A stretch of 64,000 bases of DNA from Bacteroidales bacterium (GTDB taxonomy: Bacteria; Bacteroidota; Bacteroidia; Bacteroidales; Tenuifilaceae): NCBI GenBank assembly GCA_003818205.1, contig RPRQ01000011.1, positions 1 through 64,000 on the forward strand. The letters run 5' to 3'. This document shows positions 25,534 through 34,244 of the stretch, piece after piece. The notes below the pieces were generated by a model that was given only the letters and a program-made list of their open reading frames with translations, was not told the DNA's origin and ran no database searches. Both the position numbers and the translations under genes were made by a program. Positions within the stretch are counted from its first letter, which is position 1. Each line of letters begins with the position of its first letter.

Positions 25534-25583
25534 CACATAAATAGCTATTAATCTGATATTTAAATTACACGCCGAATAAATTA

Positions 25584-25602
25584 GTGTTGGAAAATCCAAC
25601 AC
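25584..25602. promoter_or_regulatory. Palindromic candidate enhancer site
   Basis: GTGTTGGAAAATCCAACAC is a perfect inverted repeat with 8-bp arms and a 3-bp centre. It lies in the divergent region between the permease operon and the sigma-54 response-regulator gene, upstream of the TGGCACG box. Dimeric Fis-type HTH domains bind such sites. Confidence 0.6.
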
Positions 25603-25669
25603 AGCGTGATTGAAAATCCATCATTATTCCTAATTTGGCTGAAGATTATATGAACGTACATTAACATTA

Positions 25670-27046
25670 GTGATGAGCAAATCTAAGCCCAGTATTCTAA
25701 TTATTGACGATAATGAGGAGTTGCACTTCGCATTAAGGGTATTCCTTGCACCCCATTTTGGAATTATAGAGACAATCAAGAACCCTAATCAGGTATTAGC
25801 CAAAATGGATCGAGTAAGCTACGATGTAATTCTACTCGATATGAATTTTAATGCTGGTATTAACAGCGGAAACGAGGGACTGTACTGGCTTAAACGCATC
25901 CTTGAGGTTGACCCCAACGCCTGTATTGTGATGATTACAGCCTACGGTGATGTTGAACTAGCCGTAAAGTCAATTAAGGAAGGAGCTACCGATTTTATTC
26001 AGAAATCGTGGGATGAGCAGAAAATACTCTCAACCCTTCTCTCGGCCTATAAGCAAAGGTGCTCAAAGATTGAAATAAAAGAGCTGAAAGAGAAGCAGAA
26101 ACATCTCAGCACGCAGGTCAACAAACAATTTCAGCTGGTTGGAGTAAACTCCCCCTTAATGCGAAAGGTGATTGAAACGGTAAAGAAGGTTGCTGAAACC
26201 GATGCAAATATTTTAATCGTTGGGGAGAACGGAACAGGAAAAGAGCTCATTGCAAGGGAGATTCACAACCTTTCAGGACGAAAAGATCAACTTTTTATCA
26301 ATGTTGATCTAGGTTCAATTGCTGAATCGCTTTTTGAAAGCGAGCTCTTCGGCTATAAGAAGGGTGCATTTACCGATGCACGGGAGGATCGTATGGGTCG
26401 GTTCGAAGTGGCGAATAATGGGACCCTTTTCCTCGATGAGATTGGTAATATCCCCAACCACCTACAATCAAAACTTCTTGTAGTACTTCAAAATAGGGAG
26501 GTTTTACCATTGGGTTCAACGATACCCCGACCCATTAATATAAGATTGGTCTCAGCAACCAATCAACCCCTTGTGGCTATGGTAGAAAAGAAGTTATTCA
26601 GGGAAGATCTTCTTTATAGAATAAATACCGTTACCATTGAGATTCCCCCATTAAGAGAGAGAAAAGAGGATATTCCTGATCTTATCAATTTCTACATCAG
26701 AAAATATGCCGAGCGGTACTGTAAAAATAGCATGTCTATAAATCAATCAGCAATTAAGAAGCTAACAAACTATAGCTGGCCTGGCAATGTAAGAGAGCTG
26801 AAGCATACCATTGAGCGATCGGTGATTCTTAACGATTCTTCTACCATATTTGATGATAACATACTATTCGGCTCCCCGCAATCGCTCGATAACGATGAAT
26901 CGAATACGTATAACATTGCCGCTCAGGAACGCAAGCTAATTCTTCGTGTTCTTGAGCATAGCAAGGGCAATATTAAGGTGGCAGCGCAAAAATTGGGCAT
27001 TAACCGTTCAACCCTGTACGATAAAATGAAAAGGTATGATATTTAA
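25670..27046 (+). CDS. Sigma-54-dependent NtrC-family response regulator
   Basis: A 458-residue three-domain activator. The receiver domain (1 to about 125) has the IIDDNEE acidic pocket and the phospho-acceptor Asp57 in YDVILLDMNF. The AAA+ domain has Walker A GENGTGKE (185-192), the sigma-54 contact loop GAFTDA (232-237) and Walker B FLDE (254-257). A Fis-type HTH (NIKVAAQKLGINRSTLYDKMKRYDI) ends the protein. Since GAFTDA is intact it should activate sigma-54 promoters; the divergent permease operon carries a -24-type box and a palindromic site, so it is the probable target. It overlaps the kinase gene by 11 bp. Confidence 0.92.
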   Translation: MMSKSKPSILIIDDNEELHFALRVFLAPHFGIIETIKNPNQVLAKMDRVSYDVILLDMNFNAGINSGNEGLYWLKRILEVDPNACIVMITAYGDVELAVKSIKEGATDFIQKSWDEQKILSTLLSAYKQRCSKIEIKELKEKQKHLSTQVNKQFQLVGVNSPLMRKVIETVKKVAETDANILIVGENGTGKELIAREIHNLSGRKDQLFINVDLGSIAESLFESELFGYKKGAFTDAREDRMGRFEVANNGTLFLDEIGNIPNHLQSKLLVVLQNREVLPLGSTIPRPINIRLVSATNQPLVAMVEKKLFREDLLYRINTVTIEIPPLRERKEDIPDLINFYIRKYAERYCKNSMSINQSAIKKLTNYSWPGNVRELKHTIERSVILNDSSTIFDDNILFGSPQSLDNDESNTYNIAAQERKLILRVLEHSKGNIKVAAQKLGINRSTLYDKMKRYDI

Positions 27047-28376
27047 ATGGTATTCAATTAGCATCTTAACGCTTATCGTGCTGCTAGCATTAACTCCCTT
27101 TTGTTTTTTTTGGGTATGGCAGAGGCACTACATGATTGTAACATTATTGAGCATTGCGATTTTTTGGTTCGTCTTAATTATTTATCTATTTTATTTACTG
27201 CATAAAAATATCAGGGATACAAAGCAATTTCTAATGGCTTTTGAATATAACGATTCGTCTATTAAATATAATAAATCGAAAATCGATCCTCACTTTAAAG
27301 AGTTATTCCATGAATTCAACAGAATAATCGATGCGTTCAGAGACTTTAGGCTAAGAAATGAGCGAGAGCTACTTTTCTTTAAATTGGCGGCACAGCATGC
27401 AGGTGTAGGTCTTCTCGCCTTCTCAAAAACAGGTGAGATAAAGTTAATAAATCGTTCATTCATTGCGCTCTTTGGCTTAACAAAAGAAAAAAATATTAAT
27501 CAATTCGTAGGTATCGATCAAACCCTGTTAAACTTTATGCAAACCGTTAAGCCAGGGAAAGAGACACTTAAGCTCTTCATGAACAATCAGCATTTTCAAA
27601 TAGCCACTGAAACGGTGCTGTTCTCATACGAGAAAGAGGAGTATAAGCTAATCGCTTTTCAGGATATAAAAAATGAGATCGATCAATCTGAACTCGAAGC
27701 ATGGCAGAAGTTGATAAGAATACTTAGGCATGAAATTCACAATTCACTAAGCCCAATTACGGTTTTATCATCGGGGCTAATGCAGCAAATAAGCAGCGAA
27801 TCCAATAAATTGGGAGTTATACCCTCGAATGTACTGAATAATGTGCTCGAAGGGTTAGGCGTTATTCACAAACGAAGCTTAAGTTTGAGCGAATTTGTTG
27901 AAAACTATAAGAAATTAACGAATATCCCTCTACCAAACTTTCAACCCATATCGGTTAATCGCTTTTTAAATAATATCGTATCGTTTTTCAAGGCTGAATG
28001 CTACGATAAAAACATCAGATTGTATATTAGCCCTATCCCGAACGAATCAACGCTTTTAATTGATGAAAAACTTATTGAACAGGCTATCATCAACATAATC
28101 GGCAATGCCATTGAGGCAATCCAAGGTATTGAGAATGGAGCCATTCAGGTTGATTTCACCGTATCAGGGAAAGCCCAAATCGTTTCAATTTCCGACAATG
28201 GGATTGGGATTCCCCCCGATTTAATTGAGAGTATTTTTATCCCATTCTTCACCACAAAGAAGAATGGCTCAGGCATTGGGCTAAGCCTATCGAGGCAGAT
28301 AATGCGATTGCACAATGGGACGTTAATCGTTACTTCAAAACCTGGAGTAGAAACGATCTTTTCACTTCGGTTTTAA
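27036..28376 (+). CDS. Membrane-bound PAS sensor histidine kinase
   Basis: A 446-residue kinase. Two membrane helices lie at about residues 5-28 and 33-56. A PAS-like domain follows (ELLFFKLAAQHAGVGLLAFSKTGEIKLINRSF, from about 110). The phospho-acceptor box LIRILRHEIHNSLSPI contains His232. The ATPase domain has NIIGNAIEAIQ (N box), DNGIGIP, TTKKNGSGIGLSLSRQIM. Almost no periplasmic loop is present, so it probably senses in the membrane or the cytoplasm. It overlaps the NtrC-type regulator gene by 11 bp and is its cognate kinase. A hairpin terminator follows about 100 bp later. Confidence 0.9.
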   Translation: MIFKWYSISILTLIVLLALTPFCFFWVWQRHYMIVTLLSIAIFWFVLIIYLFYLLHKNIRDTKQFLMAFEYNDSSIKYNKSKIDPHFKELFHEFNRIIDAFRDFRLRNERELLFFKLAAQHAGVGLLAFSKTGEIKLINRSFIALFGLTKEKNINQFVGIDQTLLNFMQTVKPGKETLKLFMNNQHFQIATETVLFSYEKEEYKLIAFQDIKNEIDQSELEAWQKLIRILRHEIHNSLSPITVLSSGLMQQISSESNKLGVIPSNVLNNVLEGLGVIHKRSLSLSEFVENYKKLTNIPLPNFQPISVNRFLNNIVSFFKAECYDKNIRLYISPIPNESTLLIDEKLIEQAIINIIGNAIEAIQGIENGAIQVDFTVSGKAQIVSISDNGIGIPPDLIESIFIPFFTTKKNGSGIGLSLSRQIMRLHNGTLIVTSKPGVETIFSLRF

Positions 28377-28480
28377 ATCGTATATATCTCTTGTTGAATT
28401 TTGAAACGGAAAAAGGTTTTTAAACTCAGCCTCTGAGAATTGAATATTTGGAAATCTACTCGGATAGGTATTACAAATAA

Positions 28481-28516
28481 AGAAAGCGTCTCTAACTTTT
28501 GAGACACCCTCTTTTT
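28481..28516 (+). terminator. Terminator after the kinase gene
   Basis: GTCTC (28488-28492) pairs with GAGAC (28501-28505), and the flanking AAAGAAAGC can extend pairing with the following CCCTCTTTTT; the T-run at 28512-28516 suits a Rho-independent terminator for the regulator-kinase pair. Confidence 0.6.
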
Positions 28517-28594
28517 CGGACTAGTTACAGTAAATAATAAACATTGTACTTGTAAAAAGAATCATTATTAACCGAGAAAAAAATCTAAAATCAA

Positions 28595-28732
28595 TAGGTC
28601 GCAGCGATGCTGCTTCTAGCTAAAATGTAATCGTCTATTCTACAAATAGTTCGCAGCGATGCTGCTTTTCTATAGTCGCATAGCGACGACCTATTTGTAG
28701 TAATTAAAGAAAAATCAAATTCAAGCCCCATT
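28595..28732. repeat. Direct and inverted short repeats beside the 81-bp repeat
   Basis: TCGCAGCGATGCTGCTT occurs at about 28599-28615 and again at about 28652-28668, and TAGTCGCATAGCGACGACCTA gives a local inverted motif near 28674-28693. No gene is credible here. This repeat block and the adjoining 81-bp repeat fill the 460-bp gap between the kinase gene and the end of the lanthipeptide operon. Confidence 0.5.
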
Positions 28733-28813
28733 AGGGGCGACCTATACATAGAATGTAGTAATATCAAGTATTTCATGAATTGTATAGTATTTTAGTCGGT
28801 CAGTAGTGAAAAA
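28733..28813 (+). repeat. 81-bp inverted repeat, copy A
   Basis: Bases 28733-28813 are the exact reverse complement of 56150-56230. Short open frames that share an MKYLILLHSMYRSPL start arise from this repeat in both places and are not genes. Copy A ends 29 bp from the end of the lanthipeptide operon. Confidence 0.85.
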
Positions 28814-28842
28814 GAATAGTAATTTATTTCAAAAAAAATAAA

Positions 28843-29706
28843 TTACTCGCATTTTGAGGTAGTATGATTAATATTTAAAAATGTTTTATAAGATTTCTCC
28901 AAAAAACTATAAATAACAAGTTCGTACATTCGCTGCTTAGTTCTAAAAAGCCGATTTAATGACATATGAATAATACTTTTCAAAAGTGAATTTAAATCTG
29001 ACTCATTGAATTGCACTAAACAATTAATTTCCTTAATAATAGGAGAAATATTACGAGTAGTATAGGTGAGTCTAAAATCATTATTAGCGCTTAAATCGAG
29101 TATGTTAAGTATTTCTATTTTGTGTTTTCTATAAAGATTATTTATTTGAAAATTTAGTTGCTTATCAACATTAAATTCATTTTTGTAAGATTCACTTAAC
29201 TCTGAAACCAATTTTAATTTATTAAGACTTTCTAATTCGAACAAATTAAGATAAGTGTCTATAAGAGAAATTGAGTATTTCCATCTACTAATTTCATCAA
29301 TATCTCCCTCTATCAGTGAGAGAATGTTAATTACCATTTCTGAATCATACTCAAAGACACTCTCAACCAAATCAATTGTTTCCTCACCATATCTTTCAAT
29401 TTCTCTATTATAGGTGTCGAGTTGAACTTTCCATATATTACAAGATGAAATAAATAAATGAATATGTTTTAGAAATAATGAATAAATCTGAGCATTTTTA
29501 TCTATATTTTGACATTGAAACCTAATTCTGATATGGTATTCAGGATCAAAATATCTAATAAAAAACCATTTAGCAATTAATGAATCCTTTTTAAGAATTT
29601 CTACAATTGGAGTTATGCAGTTAATTAAGAAATAATCTGTTTCTTTAATACTTCCGTATATTTTAAAATAAATCCATTCTTCGTTTGGGAAAAAGACTCT
29701 TTTCAT
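28843..29706 (-). CDS. Lanthipeptide dehydratase, elimination domain (split LanB, C part)
   Basis: A 287-residue stand-alone Lant_dehydr_C/thiopeptide-type bacteriocin synthesis domain. The family start WIYFKIYGSIKETDYFLINCI (about 9-29) and the motif FFIRYFDPEYHIRIRFQ (about 48-64) hold the conserved Arg and His. Near the end IHMSLNRLF (His247, Asn251, Arg252) matches the catalytic His/Asn/Arg segment of the NisB elimination domain. It would remove glutamate from glutamylated Ser/Thr of the precursor to give Dha/Dhb. Full-length LanB enzymes carry this domain fused behind the glutamylation domain; here it is separate, translated 11 bp after it, as reported for pinensin-type clusters of Bacteroidota. 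Confidence 0.88.
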   Translation of the reverse strand: MKRVFFPNEEWIYFKIYGSIKETDYFLINCITPIVEILKKDSLIAKWFFIRYFDPEYHIRIRFQCQNIDKNAQIYSLFLKHIHLFISSCNIWKVQLDTYNREIERYGEETIDLVESVFEYDSEMVINILSLIEGDIDEISRWKYSISLIDTYLNLFELESLNKLKLVSELSESYKNEFNVDKQLNFQINNLYRKHKIEILNILDLSANNDFRLTYTTRNISPIIKEINCLVQFNESDLNSLLKSIIHMSLNRLFRTKQRMYELVIYSFLEKSYKTFLNINHTTSKCE

Positions 29707-29717
29707 TTTTCAAATTA

Positions 29718-31916
29718 TTAATTTTTTCTAAAAAGGACAACAATCTGATTCGTAAATAGTTCCTCATCTCTCTTATTTATACTAATTAATTCTTTAGAAT
29801 ATAAGTTTTCTGCAACACTAATAAAACGCCGCTTTTTAATTTCATCCAGAAAAACTAATATATTATATTTCTCATTAAGGTTCAGAATTAATTCATTATC
29901 ACCTTCTGAATAAGTAACAATTTCTGGAATTTTTCTTTTTTCACGCCAATCAACAAATTCTAAATTAGATTTATTAATCCCTTTATATATATCTTTAATT
30001 TCATCATAAGAAATTCGCCAAGTTGCTTTCGACAATATTGAATTTTTCAGTGTGACTCTAGGTAAATATTGGGATGTATTAAAAATCTGAGGCCAAAAAA
30101 AACCAGAACTACTAGAATCTGAAATATAGTGCTGGTAATCGCAAAGAAATTTATAAATAGGAAGACTACTTAATTTATAATTATGGGCATTACTTAATCT
30201 AGGTATTATTTCTTTATTTAACTTTTTAGAATATAAAATCAATTTACTACCTCTCATTTTCAGAAATAAATCTTCAATATAAATTACGTTATTTTGCTCT
30301 ACAGATACATTTGAAAGAAAAGGTATTTCATATTCATAGAACGGAGGATGCTGTAAAATATTACCAATTCTATTCTCAGGAATATGTAAAACTTCTGCAA
30401 ATATTTTATCAGGGTATCTATTTTTTTCTTCTTGGGTAATTTCTTTTATTATCTTATTGAGCCGATCATCAAGGTATGCAAATCTTCCTAATAATGGAAT
30501 TGCCGTTACGCCTCCAAAACCAGTACAATAAATTTTACAATTTTTATTCTCATTGGGAATTAACTGAATCATAGCAGAAAATGATTCTTGCTTAATATTA
30601 TCATGATTTGTTTTAAATGGAATATCATTCCAAGATAATTTTATACAATCATCCTTTTCCTTAATACAATCAATATATTTTTTAAACATTAAATTTGAAA
30701 ACCAATCCCATTTTATCATTTTATCTTGAGTTTTTGATGGAAATGATAACTCTGAAAGTAATGGGCTAAAATCGCCATTCCCATTACTATACTTATTTAT
30801 AGGAAAACCAAGTCCTTTATTAGGATCTAAAACCTGAGATAAACTTACCGACTGATTCTCATATCTTTTTTGGAATGATTCGGTGAAATCATTAATAGGA
30901 TTATGAATATCAGATGGGATATTTGACAAAAAAGAAACAATTTCAGATATTTCTTTCTTCAATTCGAAATTAACGAGATTCACCTCATAATCTAAAACAC
31001 TATCAACCTGAAATAAATGTTTTTCGTTAAATTTTATTTGAAAATTTTTTGTTTCTTCTCTTATTTTGGAATACATAACTAAACTATCATCAGTCGTGTC
31101 TGCTTTAGATAAATAAAGAATTATCCGCTTTAGAATTTGATTATGATCTTCCAAAAGATTATTCTTTTCTAAAAAATTGGACAAATAGTTTAAATAGAAA
31201 GGGTTAGTAACTGAAGGTTCTGTGTGAATTCTTAATATCCTATTTAGCAATAGTTCTTCTAATGCATTCTGAGCCTGTTCTTTATCTGCTCCATATTTAT
31301 TAAAATGATCTATTATCTCAGTGTAAGATAATCCGATGTAAGCTTTTTCAATTAGTTCATCAATAATTTCTGATTTTTCAATTTGACATAAAGCATATTT
31401 CCTCTCAAGCGAATCATTATAGTTATATTCAACATATCGATAATGTCTATTAGTGGGATATAAACTTGTATTAGTATAAAAAATTAAATATTGATACATC
31501 TCTTTGTTTGTAAATAATTTCTCTGCATACGAGAATAAAAAATTATTATCCAGTTTAGTTATTCTTTTTTTAATAACTGATTTTGATCTTTTTAACTGAG
31601 TTTCTTCTAAACTAAAAAGACCAATATCTATTCCTGCAAATAAACCAAAGGGTGTACAACGATAGGTTAAACGAGATAAGTATTTTGTTAATTTTTTTAT
31701 TGCCTTTTCATCATATCTATTAGATCCATTTTCAATATCATTTAGAAAATTGTAGAATTCAAATGATCCTAAAAATAAGGCTTCCTTTATAATTGGTTCT
31801 GAGAATAATTTTATAAGGTTTTCTTTATAATTTCCATTGAATTGATCATACCATTTATTTAATGAAAATAATGGACTTCTTATTATGTATTGATCCTGAA
31901 TTTTATGACTTTTCAT
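29718..31916 (-). CDS. Lanthipeptide dehydratase, glutamylation domain (split LanB, N part)
   Basis: A 732-residue Lant_dehydr_N protein. The N-terminal IIRSPLFSLNKWYDQF and the hallmark YLSRLTYRCTPFGLFAGIDIG (about residues 89-109) with its Arg pair match the tRNA-Glu/glutamate-handling site of LanB. ILSKATWRISYDEI near 650 matches the usual C-terminal boundary. It should transfer glutamate from glutamyl-tRNA to Ser/Thr of the precursor encoded at 33169-33390. It ends where the elimination domain would start in a normal LanB (about 1000 residues), so the enzyme is genuinely split and not frameshifted: each part has its own start and stop with an 11-bp gap. The gene is markedly AT-rich compared with its neighbours. 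Confidence 0.9.
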   Translation of the reverse strand: MKSHKIQDQYIIRSPLFSLNKWYDQFNGNYKENLIKLFSEPIIKEALFLGSFEFYNFLNDIENGSNRYDEKAIKKLTKYLSRLTYRCTPFGLFAGIDIGLFSLEETQLKRSKSVIKKRITKLDNNFLFSYAEKLFTNKEMYQYLIFYTNTSLYPTNRHYRYVEYNYNDSLERKYALCQIEKSEIIDELIEKAYIGLSYTEIIDHFNKYGADKEQAQNALEELLLNRILRIHTEPSVTNPFYLNYLSNFLEKNNLLEDHNQILKRIILYLSKADTTDDSLVMYSKIREETKNFQIKFNEKHLFQVDSVLDYEVNLVNFELKKEISEIVSFLSNIPSDIHNPINDFTESFQKRYENQSVSLSQVLDPNKGLGFPINKYSNGNGDFSPLLSELSFPSKTQDKMIKWDWFSNLMFKKYIDCIKEKDDCIKLSWNDIPFKTNHDNIKQESFSAMIQLIPNENKNCKIYCTGFGGVTAIPLLGRFAYLDDRLNKIIKEITQEEKNRYPDKIFAEVLHIPENRIGNILQHPPFYEYEIPFLSNVSVEQNNVIYIEDLFLKMRGSKLILYSKKLNKEIIPRLSNAHNYKLSSLPIYKFLCDYQHYISDSSSSGFFWPQIFNTSQYLPRVTLKNSILSKATWRISYDEIKDIYKGINKSNLEFVDWREKRKIPEIVTYSEGDNELILNLNEKYNILVFLDEIKKRRFISVAENLYSKELISINKRDEELFTNQIVVLFRKN

Positions 31917-31923
31917 AATTCAA

Positions 31924-33135
31924 TTAATCTAAAAGTAAGAATTCATTCCAAGATTTCTCATTTTTAGAAATCGTAGTAATAAGAACAAGTCCTATTCCAG
32001 CCAAACCTGTAAGAAATCCTTTATCCATATGTGAACCTTCTGCTTCTAGCGAATTCCATGCTAAAATGTTTGAAACATCACCTTTACTTATAATTTCATT
32101 TATTGTGTAGTTTAACCAATATGTATATGCTTCATGAAATACTTCTTCATTTGTTAATTCAAATAGTTTATCAAAAAAAATAATTAATCCAGAACTACCA
32201 TGACAAATGCCCAAATCCTTAATTAATGTTAATTCAGGATCTCTCCTCTGAGCAGTATGTTTAAGAATTTGAATAGATTTATTAAATAAGGGTTTATTAT
32301 TGAGACTCATTGATGATTTCAACAGAGCATAACCACAACCTAAATCACCATAACACCAAGCCAATCTACCAAAAGTGTTTGTTGATGCAACAGTTTTTGA
32401 AGTAGGGAAGTAACTATTGAATAATACTGGATTTTGAATATTACTCATTAAATACCTACAGGAGTCATCTATTAATTTTAAAATGGTTGTTTTTTTTCTA
32501 AGTGAAAATAGTTTATTCAAAAAGATAATAATACTTGGTATCCCATGAGCCAACCCAAAATTATATCCATATGAATTAGTATTTTTATCTAGCCACTTCC
32601 ATGTCACAGAATTAACATGTTCTTCTTTGTTATTATTAAAAAAATTATAAAATAGTTCAACATACTTCTCAGTAGAAAGAAAATACTTCTGAACTAAACC
32701 AAGTCCAATATTTCCATATATAAGATCATAGTTTCCAATCTTATCGTTGTGGTTAAATCTATTAGATAATAATGGGAATATTGAATCAAAATCATTTAAA
32801 TCACATTCTATTATTTTATCATTCTTTAATATATTTAATGCCCATACAAACCATTGAATATCAAATATTAAATTCTCATCACCAATTCCATTGTCAAATC
32901 TATTTTTTTCATCTTCAAGGTAATGAAATGCTATATCAAAACTATTTTTATTTTTTGCATAAAAAGAGTAATAGAAGAAAAAAAGGCTAATCCCCAGTTT
33001 CCCTTTAAATAAATCATACTTTTGACTTTCATTCTCTTTAAGATATTGAAAAATATCTTCAATTATACCATTAATCTCCTTTTGCATATATTTTGTTTTA
33101 AAAAATGGGGGGATATTATCCCCCATTTTAAACAA
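31924..33135 (-). CDS. lanC: LanC-like lanthionine synthetase cyclase
   Basis: A 403-residue LanC-type alpha/alpha-barrel protein. The zinc ligands are all present: WCYGDLGCG (Cys261) and CHGSSG (Cys311, His312). The preceding repeats also fit, with YGNIGLGL near 140-147, FGLAHGIPS (196-198 AHG) and FLTGLAGIGLVL near the end. It would activate precursor cysteines as zinc thiolates and add them to dehydrated Ser/Thr, giving (methyl)lanthionine rings. It lies between the precursor gene and the split LanB genes (7 bp to LanB N part), in one operon. It is AT-rich like the rest of the cluster. Confidence 0.92.
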   Translation of the reverse strand: MFKMGDNIPPFFKTKYMQKEINGIIEDIFQYLKENESQKYDLFKGKLGISLFFFYYSFYAKNKNSFDIAFHYLEDEKNRFDNGIGDENLIFDIQWFVWALNILKNDKIIECDLNDFDSIFPLLSNRFNHNDKIGNYDLIYGNIGLGLVQKYFLSTEKYVELFYNFFNNNKEEHVNSVTWKWLDKNTNSYGYNFGLAHGIPSIIIFLNKLFSLRKKTTILKLIDDSCRYLMSNIQNPVLFNSYFPTSKTVASTNTFGRLAWCYGDLGCGYALLKSSMSLNNKPLFNKSIQILKHTAQRRDPELTLIKDLGICHGSSGLIIFFDKLFELTNEEVFHEAYTYWLNYTINEIISKGDVSNILAWNSLEAEGSHMDKGFLTGLAGIGLVLITTISKNEKSWNEFLLLD

Positions 33136-33168
33136 TTCAATTAATCACGGTTTCTTTAAATACTTTCA

Positions 33169-33390
33169 TTAACATCTATCAGAGGGCTGACATGCACAAT
33201 AAGTTTCCACAGGACAATAAAACGATTGATCACAGATTCTAGGATTTGAGTCTTCATTATCACAATCACAAATACTTGGAGTACATGTTGGCTGATCAGA
33301 GAATTCACCTCCAATAATCTGCCTTTGTGCATCATTTGTTAATTCAGTGATGGTTTCCTTTTTTAAGGAAAATTTAAAATTTTTTTCCAT
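33169..33390 (-). CDS. Lanthipeptide precursor (LanA), 8-Cys core
   Basis: A 73-residue precursor. The leader MEKNFKFSLKKETITELT with NDAQRQIIGG (GG at 27-28) is the Bacteroidota class I type (KKETI...GG). Cleavage after GG leaves a 45-residue core with Cys at 36, 41, 43, 53, 59, 65, 67 and 73 and Ser/Thr at 31, 35, 37, 39, 48, 56, 63 and 70: eight of each, allowing up to eight rings. The core is acidic (nine Asp/Glu). It is the first gene of the operon, 33 bp before lanC. No C39-peptidase transporter is in the window, so leader removal and export must use genes elsewhere. No second precursor was found in 33391-33654. Confidence 0.88.
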   Translation of the reverse strand: MEKNFKFSLKKETITELTNDAQRQIIGGEFSDQPTCTPSICDCDNEDSNPRICDQSFYCPVETYCACQPSDRC

Positions 33391-33595
33391 GAGAATAATT
33401 ATTATTTTTTTATTCCTACTCTATTATGGCTTTTCGGAACCCGCCATTAAACCCAAAAGAGATTAAAAGTATATCTGCCCAATTAACAAAGTACTGTCTT
33501 GATTGACAATTATTTTAGTCATTTGAATACTCTGGCTGATTTAGACAATACGCTTATATATTTGTACATTATCCTGAATTAAAAACTTAGATATT

Positions 33596-33640
33596 GAAAA
33601 AGGCTGCCTTGTTTAGTCATAAACGACTCTTAGGCAGCCC
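33596..33640 (-). terminator. Terminator of the SusCD operon
   Basis: On the minus strand GGCTGCCT (33639-33632) pairs with AGGCAGCC (33609-33602), an inner AGTC/GACT pair extends the fold, and a U5 run follows. It lies 12 bp after the stop of the gene at 33655-34218 and separates the SusCD operon from the lanthipeptide operon. Confidence 0.8.
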
Positions 33641-33654
33641 TTTTAATAAAATTA

Positions 33655-34218
33655 TTAAGGCTTATTAAGGGTTAATAATAAAATATTCCTATCGCTTTTA
33701 ATAACCGCATCATTACTGGATGATTTTAAAACAAGGCATACAAGTAAATTTGAAGTTCCAGTGATAGAATTTACAACTTTAATATACCCTTGGCTTGTAT
33801 TTGCTGCTATTACACAATCAGTTAAGGCATACTGTGTAGATGGTGCAGTTGTTTTAACAACGGAATACTCAAATACACGTTTAAGTGGCACCGTATTGCC
33901 TGTTATAGCATCAATTTTAACTAATTCATTAGTATCATCGGTATATAAACCCGTTGAAATAATTTTATATACGCTATCAACAACTTGATAATTAACAGTA
34001 ATATCTGTGCTTGATTGAATTCCGTCCCAATTCACTCCTACTGAATCTTTAGCAGGGTTAGCAGGAACAGAACTATTTAAAACAGTCTGTTTAAGGTTAA
34101 CAAACCCAACGGTATAAGGTCTTTCCAAATCTGGTCCATTAAAGTTTATGCTTTCTTTACATGAAAGTAAAACAAAGCTAACTACAAGGGGAAATAATAT
34201 CCATTTAATTTTTCTCAT
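33655..34218 (-). CDS. Lipoprotein downstream of SusD
   Basis: A 187-residue protein with a lipoprotein signal (IKWILFPLVVSFVLLSCKE, Cys at about residue 20). The remainder is beta-rich: VNYQVVDSVYKIISTG near 75-90 and LLVCLVLKSSSNDAVIKSDRNILLLTLNKP at the end, reminiscent of DUF1735/DUF4843 SusE-type surface lipoproteins. It is the third gene of the SusC-SusD operon, 26 bp after susD, and probably sits on the outer membrane as an auxiliary ligand binder. The ligand is unknown. Confidence 0.75.
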   Translation of the reverse strand: MRKIKWILFPLVVSFVLLSCKESINFNGPDLERPYTVGFVNLKQTVLNSSVPANPAKDSVGVNWDGIQSSTDITVNYQVVDSVYKIISTGLYTDDTNELVKIDAITGNTVPLKRVFEYSVVKTTAPSTQYALTDCVIAANTSQGYIKVVNSITGTSNLLVCLVLKSSSNDAVIKSDRNILLLTLNKP

Positions 34219-34244
34219 AATTATTAATTTTTTAGAAGTATTAA

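Noticed and set aside
28591-28776. 61-codon frame starting MKYLILLHSMYRSPL
   Set aside because: The same start occurs at 56187 because of the 81-bp inverted repeat; the two frames differ afterwards, so neither is a conserved gene.
29706-29718. Split LanB as a frameshift or sequencing error
   Set aside because: Each part has its own start and stop with an 11-bp gap, and the break falls exactly at the domain boundary known for split enzymes.
20450-33390. FtsX permeases as exporters of the lanthipeptide
   Set aside because: They have their own divergent sigma-54 regulator and terminators, no ATPase, and lie behind a repeat block; nothing ties them to the cluster.
33391-33600. Promoter boxes for the lanthipeptide operon
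   Set aside because: The best -7 match on the minus strand (TACTTTG) is one base short of TAnnTTTG and has no -33 element at the right distance.
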